Shown: piece by piece, positions 47,346 through 59,599 of the stretch
How positions within the stretch are numbered: the stretch's first letter is position 1
How the letters are laid out: the number at the start of each line of letters is the position of its first letter
NCBI GenBank assembly: GCA_004154925.1
Contig: QJNS01000307.1
Location: forward strand, 18,643-82,642
Length of the DNA stretch: 64,000 nucleotides
Direction: 5' to 3'
Source: Monosporascus cannonballus
Taxonomy: Eukaryota; Ascomycota; Sordariomycetes; Xylariales
Program-made: the position numbers and the translations under genes
The notes under the pieces: model-generated
The model's input: only the letters and a program-made list of their open reading frames with translations
What the model was told of the DNA's origin: nothing
Database searches by the model: none

Positions 47346-50300
47346 TATTAAAACCGTTTTTGAAAAGGATATATGCCCTTTGGTCCGTATTTGTATCTTT
47401 CTAATAGAGTAGGAAACAAGAAAACTTTATAAATCGATTAACGATAACGAAAATATTGTAGTAATATATTTTTGTCGTTCGATTTTCGGATAAGGGGAGC
47501 TTAGTAATAAAATCTATAATAACCGACTTTTATGGCTTTTTTGATACTGATAATGATTATAATTTTTCGTATGGCTTATCTCGTCGTACTTTGGCCTTAT
47601 TACAAAGGTCGTATTGCGATCGTATTTCCTGAATTACCGTTTTTATTTTAAAAAAGGAATAGGTACGTTAAAGTCGTTTTAAGGTTTTGTGAATCCCTGA
47701 ATATCTATGTAGTTAATATTTATATATGTGGCGTATTAGGTTTATCTGGTATTTTTTCGAAATTTGTAATTCTTTGGAATATTTCGTTTTCTAGTAAATT
47801 ATTGTTGTATTTTTTGATTTTTGTAATGTATGTTATATGGTATATTCCGTATTGTGGCTATCTGGCGTAAATATAGATGCTTTCAGGGGTAATATCGAAG
47901 ATTGTATATTTAATTTTGACTAATTTTTCTTCGATGTCTGGTCGCTTGCTTAGGATATTTATTTGCTTTGCTATTTTTTGAGCCCTTGTAAATAATGATG
48001 AAATTAAAGTTCGCCATTTTTTTGCATATCGTAATTATCGTTTTATAAGTTCTTTGGTTATGGTAAAACGGGTAAGATTTTGGTGATTCCTCTAAACTTT
48101 AATCTGATATAAATTTCACTTAAAGAAATATTCAAACTTTGTGAATGCTATAATAATGGCCATAAATTTTTTTAAATTAGGATATCGTAATTAAATTCGG
48201 TTCTTTTTAATTTATACGAATAAATATACTAGGGTGCAATTTGCCTTAATCGTTCCATTATCCGAATATTCTGTTTAATGCGTAATCCGAAATACCGGGT
48301 TTAAATTTAACAAGACGTATTAGATTGTATATAATTAACATTAGGTCGCTAATAATCGTATTTTTATATTTCGGAAGGTTTTTTTCGTTTTGGGCGTTTA
48401 TGTAAATTCCTTTTTTCTTTTTGGTAAAGTTCGTTAAGGGTATGATTATTTTACTAAACTTCCGAATGAATCTTCTGTGGTAATTGGCGAATCCAAAGAA
48501 TGCCTGTACCTTTTTGACCATGGTTAGCGTTTGTTATTTTGTAATTACAGCGATTTTTTTGGAATTTATTCTAATATATCCTGAGGTATTAATATATTTT
48601 AAGTATTTTATTTCTTGGATGTGAAATTAACTTTTTTTACGTTAATAAGTAATTTTGCGTTTTATAAAACTTAAAAAACTTTGAAAATGTATTTTGTAGG
48701 TACCTTTTCCGTTTCCGAAAAAATAAGGATGTTATTAAAGTAGTACATAATAAAAATATTAAGGTATTTTCGTAATATATAATTTATTATTTAGTGGAAA
48801 GTTATTACTATGTTAGTAAGTTTTATTAGTGTTACAAAATACTTAAATAATATGTATTTCGTCCTAAAAGTTATTTTTAATTTATATCCCTTTTTTATTT
48901 TAATAAGATTATATTTATTTTCAAAGTTAATGTTGTAAATTATTTGCTTCCATAAAATCGGTTTTTTATTTTTGTAATTAAGGGTAATAATATTTGACTT
49001 TTAACAGTAATATTCTTTAGTTGTCGATAGTTAACTATAAGTCGTAATTTCCTGTTTTTCTCAGATACGAAAAATATAATATATCCTATTAGTAATTTCG
49101 AAACTCAAAAATTTTTTTGTAACCGATTTTCCAAATATTTTTAAAAGCGTGTAATTCGTTTCCGTTAAGGTTGTGAATGGGGTAGAATTTTGTCCAAGAA
49201 TTTTTGAGTATTATTTTATGATTTTATTTGCTATGTTCTAATACTGTCGTATCGCGTGTTTTTCTGAAAAAACCGCTTATATTAATAATGTTATGGCAAT
49301 ATACTAATGAAAATGTTTAACTTTTGGGCTTTTAGTTTAAATTATTACTTAGTTGCCTTAATTCCTTTTTACTAATACCAATAATAAGTTTTTTTTGATA
49401 TTTATTTCTTTTTTTTTGTATTTTGTTTCTTTGGGTAATAAAATTTTTGTCGTATTTTTATGCCTGCATTTATCGTTTTTTTCGATCGAATATTAAGATC
49501 TTATATTTTCTTCTTTTTTGTGTGTTAAAAAAGAGTAAGGTAACTCTTTTCTAGCCAGTTCCTCTATCGATTAAGATTTCATATTAGCGTATCCATAGTA
49601 ATTTTAAGATTATGTTGTAATTCCCAAATGGAACAATATCGAAATCTTTTATTTAATATCGTTTTTAAACAAAAATCTCGAAGTAATTAATTTTGCGTAG
49701 AATTTTTCCGTTATCGTAAGCGAATTCCTGATTTTCGTCGTTCGTAGCTATATAAGGTTTTAATTTGTATGTTTTATGGTAATTTAAACTTATTAACCAT
49801 ATCCGGTATAATATAATTTCCGCCCAAAGTTCCGCAATTTATTAATGCGGTATACCAATATATTCCAATTCGTATATCCAAGGTAATATGGTTATTGACG
49901 GCTTTTATCGTTACTTTTAAACCCCTTTTTGGAATTTTTTTTTAATTTCTCTAGGTTTCGTTATCCTGGTGCTTTTTTATAGATTCTTTTCTTTTAATTT
50001 TTATTTGACTTTGTTAAGTTTTGTCTGTATATCTTTATATAATGAGTTAAATTGCTACAATTATTGTTATTATTAACGTATTATTTCTTAAGTTATATTA
50101 GTTATATTTGGTCCTGTTATAATTCTTTTTCCTATTAGGTAAATTGTTTTCCCGTATGATATATAATATCGTACTGGGCTTTCTGGGATTCGTTATTTCC
50201 TTAATAAAATCCCTAAGTAAATTGTCTAATTTCTTTTTTAAGAAATTTTTTTCGTTAGGGTTTGCAGTAATCGCTAACTGAAAATGGAAATCTGTAATGG

Positions 50301-50900
50301 CTTTTTAGTAATGCTTTTTACCGTATACTGAATTAACTTTTTTTTCGTTTGGTAATCGCATTATTTATAGTAATAAAAGGAGGTTTTTCTACGGGTATTA
50401 CCTTTTTTGGGCCAGCTTTTTGTTTCGGCTATCTGGTAAATGTTATCTTCCGAGGTTATAGACTAAAAGTGCCGATATTATTATTTCTCGTTTTTGTTGT
50501 TTTCCTTTCGGCTTAGAAAATCAAATTTTTTATAATATATACGGGTAATTTTTCTGTAAATATGCCGTTTCCATTTGTCATGATTAAGATATTTCTGTTA
50601 TCGATAATATATAATGTATATTCTGCTGTATCGATCAGGGGTTCCAGAATAAACGTTTTCCGTCCATTTTTGATATTTCTTTTAGCTTTTCTCTAAAGGT
50701 ATTTTATTATTTGTTGGATGCTTTTTGGGCTAGTTTTCTTTTTTGGGCTTTTTGCATTCCTTATTAAATTTTTTATGGAGATGGCCCGTTTTCGTACTGG
50801 GCCCGAATTATGTTAATGATTTTGTTAACCCTTTTTTTGTTTGTTTTTGGATTATCCTTCCGGTATAAGTGTCTAGTTACTTTATCGTGGTTTTTTGGGT
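46990..50900 (-). pseudogene. pol of element C, inactivated
   Basis: Contains the RT/RNase H junction as an open 87-codon fragment (48258-48521): [19 protein letters not shown], then PLTNFTKKKK, IISDLMLIIYN and ISDYALN. The catalytic box reads MYYFNNILIFSE, so YLDD has become YFNN (48731-48742); both Asp codons show the G-to-A change. Integrase lies to the left (about 47000-48100) and protease to the right (about 49300-50700), with poorer readability. Confidence 0.85.
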
Positions 50901-51840
50901 AAAGAATATTTGTAAGCCTTATATCCTTTTTTTTCCCGCAATTATAGCATTTGATTTGGTTTTAGTCCTTTTTATAGGTGGCCCCGAGTTCTATGGGTTC
51001 CGGTTCTATGCCGTAAAAAGTGTTATTGCGTTAAAAAGTATTGGTATTGGTCGTATATTGAAGCTTGTTATTTTTTTTTCTTTTGGTGCCTTTAATGCGC
51101 CAGGCATATTGCCAGTCGTTAATTTTGACCGCCATAACGATATAATCCGGTAAAGAATTAGGTCGATTAAATTTAAATGGTTTTTGTGTATGTTTTTTTA
51201 AAAAAGTATCGAAAATTTTATTTATTAAAGTTTTTTGTCTTTAATTCAATTTTGATACCAGCTAAATAAGCGTACTGCAGTAATTTAATGCTGGTTTTTT
51301 ATCGTAATTGTTAAATTTATATTTCGGCCTTAATTTTTTTGTTTATTATTTGGAAAGTTTTCGTTAATAGTCATTCAAACTGTTCTTAATCGTTATAAAT
51401 TCGTATTATTTCCGGGTTTTGTTTTTTTTGCCCGTGAAGTAATATATTTCTTTATGCTATGCTTAAATTAAGTAGCCGTATTTCTGGTAAGTCATTCAAC
51501 CGTAAATTCGATTTGTATAAAGGGCGTAGTAAGTTGAATAGGAAAGTACCTAAAATGTGCTTGGTACTGGGTTAGGAATAGTTAAAATTTAGTCGAGGTT
51601 CCATTAAAAGGTTGCGGCTTGGAGGGCTTAAGAATTTTTCCTGGTTTTTTGGTAGAATTTAGCTAAATAATTTGGTTCGTTCGAAAGGGTTTTCCGGTTT
51701 CGGAGGCTTTTTGTTTTCTTAAGCTTTTTATAAACGGTTTGAAATGACGTTGTAAGATTATTTTTGTCGTTTTTAAGCTGAATAATACGTTTATTTATAG
51801 CATCTAGGCGTCGAAAACCTTTTTTCGAAAACGGCGAGGA
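50900..51840 (-). pseudogene. gag of element C, start deleted
   Basis: Near 50906-50949 the knuckle begins CYNCGK and is then disrupted by extra bases in the A-run. At the N-terminal end (51668-51835) the coiled-coil/basic region seen in A and B is present. Compared with B, however, about 90 bases including the MESE start codon are missing: sequence jumps from GGCGAGGA to TTCGGGTTGC at about 51840. The copy therefore could not start Gag translation normally. Confidence 0.75.
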
Positions 51841-51920
51841 TTCGGGTTGCTTACTGATAAAAATAATGTCGGCGATATTGCTTAAAGTTTGACGGTATTA
51901 CTGAACAAAAATTTGCAACG

Positions 51921-52134
51921 TATAACGCTTAGGGTAATTAACCAATTATTAAACGTAAGTTAAACCGTTTATGTTAATAGAAATATCGCAAGAATTTAAG
52001 TAATAAAAATAATTTAATTACGTTTCCTAATATTAAGGATATTTTAGATAACAAAGTTATATTATAAATTAATATTATTTAAATTATATAAATAACGAAC
52101 GTATATATTTTGCTTTTGGCTTAAGCTGTTTATT
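51921..52134 (-). repeat. Truncated 5' LTR of element C
   Basis: TATAACGCTTAGGG through about 52134, following the family LTR for roughly 210 bases. It is then joined directly to internal protease/gag sequence of fragment L. Confidence 0.75.
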
Positions 52135-54478
52135 ATTGCCTTATTAACGGCTTTTATCGTTAGGTTTAAAGCATTTTTTAAAAGCTTTTCCTAATTTCTC
52201 TAAATTTCGTTATCCTATAATTTTCTTACAAATAATGTTTTCAACTTTTCCTTGAATTTATTGAACCCTTTTTATATCTTAATATATACTACGCTAAGTT
52301 ACTATATTTATTATTCCTGCCGGCATACGTATCTTTTAAGTTATACCAGATTCGTTTAATTAATTTATAGCTTTTTTCTCTTATTAAGTAAATTATTTTT
52401 CTATGTAACGTATACTATTTTATTAAACCTTTTATAATTCGCTATTTTCCTTAAAAATTCTTACATAAATTATTAAAGTTCTTTTTTCACAACCTATCTT
52501 TTTCAAAATCTATAATAAATACCAATTAAAAATAAAATTTTATTATAACCTTCTAATAACATTTCTCTATAGTATACTAAAACAACTTCTTTGTGGTTTG
52601 GTAATTATACCAATTATAAAAGCAAAAAGGGTTTTCCTACGATATTGGTTTCTTTCTGGCCAACTTTATAAAGTTATTTGCCTATCGATTTTATTTTATG
52701 GAGCAATAATTCGAAAATATCGATATCAACATTTATCCATTTTATTACTTCCGGTTTAATTAAGAAAATCGAATCCTTTTTCGCATATACCGTTCGATAA
52801 ATTAATAAATAAACTTGTTCCATGTATCGTATAAAGGATATTTTCGTCGTTTACAATATATGGCGTATATTCTGCTATATCAATTATGGATTCCGAGACC
52901 ACCGTCCTTTATTTATTCCTAATATTTTTTCAATTATTTCTTTAAGGGGTATTATTATTTTCCTAACATTTTAAGCCAATTTCTTAGATTTTCGCATTCC
53001 GCGTTAAATCTTTTGTTATAATGGCCCTTATTCGCACTAGACCTATATTATATTCATAACTTTATTGTTATTCCCTCGATTTTCTATGGGCTATCCTTTT
53101 AATATAAATTTCTATTTATCTTATTTTGGCTTTTTAGGTTTCCGGCATTTATAGACCTTATATTTTATTTTGCCGTAATTAAGGCAGTTAATATAACTCC
53201 AATCCTTTTTATGCATAGCTCCAAATTCTATAAATCCTAATATGATATTATACAGAATCTTATTATATCAAGAAGTACTAGTATTAACCCCAAATTTGTT
53301 ATTATACTTACTTTTAACGTTTTTTTACGCTAAATATATTATCAGTTATTAATTTTAATTATTATATCTGTATAATCTCATAAATACTTAAGCCGATTAA
53401 TTTTAAAAAATTACTTTTAAATTTCCCTATTCAGCCTATTGAAAAATTTGGCCATTAATATCTTTTATTTTTAGTGTAGCTTAAGAATTAATTAAACTAA
53501 CGTATTACCGTAGTTAAATGCTAATCCCTTCTGCTTCAATTACTGGATCTGCATTTCGGCTTTTATATTTTCGTTTATTATTCCGAAAACCTTCGTTCAT
53601 ACTTGTTCGAACTGTTCGTAATTGTTATATATTCGTACTACTTTAGGACTTTATTTTTCCATTAATAAGATAATGTGTTTTCATATAGCCGATTCGAACC
53701 AAATTGTCGTATTCCTAATAAATCATTTTATTACAGATTTTATTCGCAAAGTTAACGTAATAAATAAAATAAGGGAATATCTAAAATATATTCGATATTA
53801 CGTCAAAAATAATTGTAATTTCGTAAAAGTATTATTAAAAGGTTCGGTGTTAAAAAGTTTTAAAACGTTTTTAATTCCTTGATAGAATTTGATTATATAA
53901 CTTAATTTGATATACGATATTTCTTAATATCCGGAATTTTACCTTTATTTTTAGGCTTTTCGTATACCGCTTAAAGAGATCAGGTAAAATTAATGTTTTT
54001 TGAAGTAAATAAGGCGTACAATTAAAATATCTAATCGTCGAAAAAAAATTTCCTTAGTTAAACGGGATTATTGCTTCTCATCGTTTGAACTTACGTTGTC
54101 GTTAGGGATTTCGTAAGTTGGCTGTTAATTAGTAAATATGTTATCGATAATATTCTTTAAAGTTTAATAATATTATTAAATAAAAGCTTGTAACGTATAA
54201 CGGCTAAATAATTTAACTAATTATTAAACTTAAATCGCACCAATTTACGTTAACACGAATATCGTAAGATTTTAAGCAATAAATATAATGTTTTTATTAC
54301 TTTATTAATTATTCTTAATTACGTCGTCCGTAACAATCCTAATTTCTAGCAATAACAGTTATTTTTTTAATAATTACGGGTATATCAATGATCACTTGTT
54401 ACGTGACTTACAGGGTGGGTCGTCTTATCCTGGTCGTTGCGACCGTTTCCGCAGGCCTAGACCTGTCAGGTCGTAACA
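52135..54478 (-). mobile_element. Element fragment L: protease-gag plus 5' LTR
   Basis: A second copy of the segment found at 49890-51920 of element C (opening GGCTTTTATCGTTAGGTTT), ending in its own 5' LTR (54196-54478). It includes a Gag zinc knuckle at 53145-53186 reading CLNYGKIKYKVYKC: the first and last Cys are kept, the second Cys and the His are now Tyr. RT and the rest of pol are missing. The arrangement, LTR of C then L internal then LTR of L, suggests insertion of one copy into another or unequal recombination. Confidence 0.75.
54196..54478 (-). repeat. 5' LTR of fragment L with well-preserved end
   Basis: 283 bp, about 125 shorter than the B LTRs because of an internal loss. The right third (54400-54478, GGGTGGGTCGTC...CAGGTCGTAACA) is strikingly GC-rich and matches the B 5' LTR closely, so this part has hardly been mutated. 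Confidence 0.8.
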
Positions 54479-54739
54479 CTAAGAAAATTTCAGAAAATAA
54501 TTACTAACTAAAATTTTTACCAAAGATCAAATTACACCCTATTTTCTATATTTACTTACTTAAATTAATAACGGATACTATTAAAGTTTATACGCAAACA
54601 AAACAATGTAAATACAAGAAATAAAATTATGTACAAATTAAAAAAAACCTAGATATACAAAAAAAAGGGTTTACATAAGACTTAATCAAATAAAAAAAAT
54701 CTTCCGAACTCCGAAAATACTGAAAAACTTGCTTTATTA
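54479..54739 (+). pseudogene. Fragment M: integrase C-terminus and chromodomain
   Basis: Plus-strand match to element G 26575-26840. It reads KISENNY*LKFLPKIK and then a chromodomain with GFT*DLIK followed, after a frameshift, by NLPNSENTEK (54661-54735). It begins exactly where the L LTR ends and is cut by the MITE at 54740. It is probably the remains of an element into which L inserted. Confidence 0.7.
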
Positions 54740-54876
54740 AAATCAGGCTCTATCTTAGAGGTTATGGCTGCACTTACGGCGCAGCTCTAACTACGTAACT
54801 TTTAGTGTTACGTTAACCTAACTTGTGAAAAAAAAACTTATAAAATTAACAAAACCTCCAAAATAAGGTCTGATTT
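54740..54876. mobile_element. MITE-like element, copy 2
   Basis: 137 bp with ends AAATCAG and CTGATTT. About 24 bases at each end are complementary with a few mismatches, and the GC-rich core contains GCTGC...GCAGC. Same family as 372-537. It interrupts the chromodomain of fragment M, so it inserted after or during decay of that element. Confidence 0.65.
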
Positions 54877-55120
54877 CAAGTTATGGTTTTTTTTTTAGCT
54901 CCGTTCTGCATATTCCTATATAAACTTTTAAAAATTTATTTTGAAAATTCGTAAGTACAATAATAATACAATGTTGCTATAAAATAACAAAAATTATAAA
55001 TACATATAATTTTACATAAATTTTCTAATGACATAGATAATTTTCTAATCAGGGTTAATTTAGTAAAAATATTAAGAAACTAAGTTAATATTTCCGTTTT
55101 GTATATACCTTTTAACTATA

Positions 55121-55419
55121 ATGCCCGTATCGCGATAACGTAATAACCATAACCCGTACGAGCAAAAAAAAGTTGGATGGGCTTTTCCTATATAAAATAT
55201 ATTAAGGAAGTCCAGTACATAATAATACGACCGATAGATATGTTTTTGTAGTTATAAAGGCGATCCGGATTTGGCTATTTTAAACCTCTTTATAATTACG
55301 ACGTAATAACGGCAGTTCCTAAGGGCAAAAGTACGGTTAAACGGGCTTTTCCTATATTATATTACTTTTAAACGATGTATAAAAAATAATATATTCGGTA
55401 TTTGCGTTATTACGGGCAT
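55121..55419. repeat. Possible terminal-inverted-repeat element
   Basis: A 299-bp segment starting ATGCCCGTA and ending TACGGGCAT (perfect 9-bp inverted ends, partly extended by TAACG). Inside, GGGCTTTTCCTATAT is present twice in direct orientation (55179-55193 and 55343-55357). No coding content. It could be a non-autonomous DNA transposon. Confidence 0.4.
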
Positions 55420-55599
55420 AAAAACAGTACGGTTAATAAATTTCCCCAATTTTAACTTACTTATATTAATTTTAAATCGCAATTAAATATAACGATATTT
55501 ATTTAATAGGTATTAATTTATATTTAATGTGTATCTTAAATGTTAAATTTATTGCAGTTAAATTACTTATCAAAATAAAAAAATTAATTATTTTGGAAA

Positions 55600-56080
55600 A
55601 ATTTACAGAACGGAAACGTTTTTCTGCAACTTGAATTTAGGCCTTTCTAGTTCGTTACAGAGATATGCTATTTGATTGGTTAATTTTAACGCCTTGGCAT
55701 AATACATAAAAGTACATCAAAAATAGAAACGAGCCAGTAGAGGCCCGAGCTAGCTGAGGTAATTAAAAACCCACGAAAAATCTCATAAATACCTAACGTT
55801 TAAAAAAGAAATTACCAGCAACGCCGGAATTACAGATAATAACTCCTTTATAAAAGTTTTTCAGGATAAATCATTTAAATAAATTAATAGATAACGCGGT
55901 TATAATAAATTAGGCTTTTATACGTTTTTATTGCTTCAATTCGTTCATTAATTACAATCCGTAAATAACGGCCTCTTTTCGGTCCAAATAATGCTTTTTT
56001 TCTCTAATACGACGCAAAAAATCGATCAGAATACTGTAATTATCGTAACGGCAATGGTTCTTGATACATTCGTTATAACG
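55600..56080 (+). pseudogene. Possible Pogo/Fot1-type transposase fragment
   Basis: A less AT-rich patch. Around 55930-56000 one plus frame reads LLLQFVH*LQSVNNGLFSV. This resembles the end of the DDE domain of Pogo/Fot1 transposases, where H-x-LQPLDxGLF is typical; Pro-to-Ser and Asp-to-Asn are RIP-type changes. The rest of the domain is not convincingly readable, and a minus-strand open stretch in the same place (YSILIDFLRRIREKKHYLDRKEAVIYGL is partly seen) is an alternative reading. Low confidence. Confidence 0.35.
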
Positions 56081-59000
56081 AGGAATTTCTAATATAATAC
56101 GTAATATAATATTTATCGAAATTAATATATATATTTAAGTTTGTAATTTACGTGGTTTTAATTAATGGTATTGTATTTGAATGTTTTACTTTTCGTCAAT
56201 TGATATAAAAATATTAAAATATGTGTAATTCAATATAACGTATAATTCCGAGTTAACCCGTATATCTCGTTTATAATTAATCTACCAATTGACGTTTTGA
56301 AAAATTTTTTAAGATTTATTTTTTTTTTCGTACAGTATTATAATTTATATATGAATAAATCTTATATTTTCGGAGTCGAAAATCTTATTTAGTTTAATCG
56401 CAATATAGGGGTTGAAGTTTTTTTGGAAATTTCTATTCGAATTATATGATATTGACGAATATTTAACAATTACGTATAAATTTTTTGGCCGCATATTTAT
56501 ATTTAATTTACATATTTATTACCCGTAAAACTCCATAAACTGTATTATTAAGACAATAATTGTATAATATATATTTCTTATTTAAACCGTCCGGTTTATG
56601 AAGGTATAAACTTTTTTCGTCTTATTTATATAATATTCGATTTATGCAAATTTTTCATTAAATTACGAAAGCCATAATTAATTAAAGGTCTGTAATTAAT
56701 TTAGTAATTTAATAACTTACAAAGCCGGTATGATTCGTCATAACATAAAGTTTGTTTTGCTTATTATTACTACTTAGAATATTCCGAATTATGTTATTAA
56801 TATTTAGTATTTATGTAAATCCCATATTCTTCCGTAATAAAAAAGTATATTCGTAATATAGGTTTTTGTAATACTATCGAATTTGTAAATGTTTAATAAA
56901 TATAAGATTATATAATTAAGATATGTTTATTCTGATATTAAAACGTACCTTATTTAAATTTTCAGTTATATTTTTTCTAATTTTATAATATATATTTAAT
57001 ACCTAAAACTGGTTACGTATATTATATATTGTTCGTAAAAAACATCTCATATTATAAAATAATCGAATATCACCTAATTAATATACAAATATTTTAAATA
57101 AAATTAAAACGTTAATATCGTTTTATGGTGAAGTATTGTGGTATTATTTCCGGTTACTTTTGAGTCCGGGATTTTATTATCCGTTATTAAAATTAATTTT
57201 CGAAAATTAGTTATTTTTATTTTAATATTTATTTTAGTTAATTTTTGGTCTGAGATTTTATTATCACTCTTTAAGGTTATTTTTTAAGGATAAACTTTTT
57301 TTCGAAGCCCTTGTTAACGAATTTAATTCTTGGGCGGGACAAAAAAAGTTTTGGGTGTTTATTCGATAAATATTATCGGAAAATATAACGAAAATTGCTT
57401 TTACTATATCATTCAACTATTTTTTTACTTTTGTAATATCGTAAAATATATAAAACTATATATTATATTATGGATTTCGAGTAGTAAATTTAATAAATTA
57501 ATTACTAATTATTATGTTATAAATAACAAAGTTATATATATTAAAGTATAAGAAATACTTAAAATTATGAAAAGCTATACTTAAGTAAATAATATTAATT
57601 ATACCATAAATAATTATTATAATCATAGATTATATATATTTAATTAAAAATATTTATTTTGCATTAAGAAATTTGTAACCAAATATAAACTTCGAAATAT
57701 TTATATATAATTATGTATTTTTTTATATATTAAATATTTTTAAACGCAATAAATTTATATTTTTATTCATTTGTCCCATGTAAATAAATACAAAGGCTAT
57801 ATATATATATTGTTTTATAATGTTTTTGTAATTTATTAATTATTTACAAATATAGTTTATATTATGTATATTTTTTATGTTTTATATTAATATTAATGAT
57901 ATATCCGGCAATTATTTAACGTATAACGTTTGTTTTATGTATCATATATTATATTTTATATTTTGTATTTTATTTAAGCCGAAATTAGACCAGTAAATTC
58001 GTGATGTTATTTGTATTTTATAAAGTGTAACATAATAATGGTATTTCCGAAAGATGGAATATTTCATTAAAAAAGTAAAAACAATATATAAATCATAATA
58101 ACATTATATTAATTTTTAATACAAAATATATTAGTTACGGTAGTTTTTGGATACATAAATTTTTATTTTATATACCGTTTTTGAAACTTTATATTGACTT
58201 ATAAAAACGGTGTCTTAAGTTAAATAAATAATTAATAAGATATTAACATTATAATATTCTTGTAAAGCCGATTTTATTTTAACGTAATTCATAAATAAAG
58301 CGTTTACATAAGCGAAACACCCACTTTAACACCTTATTGCATATATTCAGTTTTTTAATTACTATAATATACTTATGTTAAATAAATTTATTAGAGATAA
58401 TATTTATTAACGGTATTTATCTTTTCTTTTAACAAATACGCGCATTATTTCTGGGTTTACCGCAACTGTTATAATATCGTTCCTTTCTTATAATCTTTTT
58501 ACGATAAATACCTCTTACCATTATTTCCTATATTAATTCATGAATACTTTTTTTCGGCCCGGAAACCTTTTTTTAAAAAAAATGTAAATAATCCTCCACT
58601 TTAAAAAAAAATATTTTTAATTTTCCGGCGTTTGCAAATAAAAATTGATTTTTGCAAAAATGATTAACCTTATTAATCAAAAAAAACTTTTATGTAATAA
58701 ATAATTTATATGTTTAACCATATAATTTATTATTTCGGTTATCATTGTCGCCAACTTACTTTAGTAAGTTATAAATTTAAATTTTAAATAATTATAAAAC
58801 GTTACTAGGTTTTCGAAATTTTTAAAAATTTTACGTTCGACATAAAAAGAACAAGATAACGAGGAAATCATCGGTATTCGAAAAGGTTATCGGATGTTAT
58901 ATTATAAAATAATATATATTCGGTATTTAATAAAATAAGGCCAATATTTCGGACACAAGTTTTAATATTTTCGGATACGATAAATATTTGAAACGTTTCG

Positions 59001-59168
59001 TAAAAGCCGATAAAAAATTTTCCTTAATAACGAACGTATTATAATGCTTTATAAAATTTTTGATATAATAATTAGAAACCCGTTTTAACAAAAAACCATA
59101 TTATATTAAAAAATAATATAATTAAACCCAAATTTCAAAAATTTATATAATATAATAATATCATATTT
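56081..59168. other. AT-rich desert
   Basis: No gene or motif. The open 73-codon stretch at 57330-57551 is Ile/Tyr/Lys/Asn-rich and typical of chance in AT-rich DNA. At 58800-59060 composition is slightly higher in G/C with charged plus-strand stretches, but nothing is identifiable. Confidence 0.5.
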
Positions 59169-59541
59169 TGTTACAGCCTAACGGGCTCCGGCCTCAAGAA
59201 ACAGCCAAACAAAGATAACACGGACCACCTCCCAGGTCACGTAACAAATGATCACTGCCAAGCTAATGATCACCAGTAATCGGTGGTAATCCTAAGGGAT
59301 CATAATTACCACCGGATACGTAATCATAAGTAATTAAACCAAAAATCAGTATTACGTATATACTTATTAATTCAATAATTAAAATAATATTAATTTGCAA
59401 TAATAATTTGTTATTTAAAATAATTTTAATATTACAAAACATAATCAAGTTATTTTAATATTCAGATTTTTACGATATTTCTGTTAATATAAACCCGTAC
59501 GACCTAGGTATATTAATTAGTTAACTAGCCTAGCCTTTATA
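59169..59541 (+). repeat. Element H 5' LTR
   Basis: From TGTTACAGCC to TAGCCTTTATA (373 bp). The first 150 bases are rich in G/C. It contains a perfect 10-bp inverted repeat, CGGTGGTAAT (59281-59290) and ATTACCACCG (59305-59314). The end, TTACGATATTTCTGTTAATA through to CTAGCC, matches the B and G LTR ends. The leader CGTTACAAACTTTTATTC follows. Confidence 0.85.
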
Positions 59542-59599
59542 CGTTACAAACTTTTATTCAATAATACCGTTAAACTGTGAACAATACCTTTTAATTGAG

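Larger units (their letters stand above)
45600..52134 (-). mobile_element. Composite chromodomain Gypsy element C
   Basis: The same family as A and B, minus strand. On the left a heavily eroded LTR trace (about 45618-45680, TAACTAATATATATGTTG) and unassigned sequence to 46470. Then an integrase-coding segment appears twice (46480-46985 and 46986-47345), then a continuous pol/gag to the 5' LTR at 51921. The right part is much less damaged than the left, so two copies of different age seem joined near 46986. The chromodomain and antisense zinc-cluster frame are not recognisable in the left part. Confidence 0.75.

Noticed and set aside
50869..51153. 94-codon plus-strand open stretch
   Set aside because: Antisense to the Gag zinc-knuckle region of element C; a shadow produced by RIP removal of stops on that strand.
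53622..53882. 86-codon plus-strand open stretch
   Set aside because: Antisense to gag of fragment L; Ile/Lys/Asn-rich, no motif.
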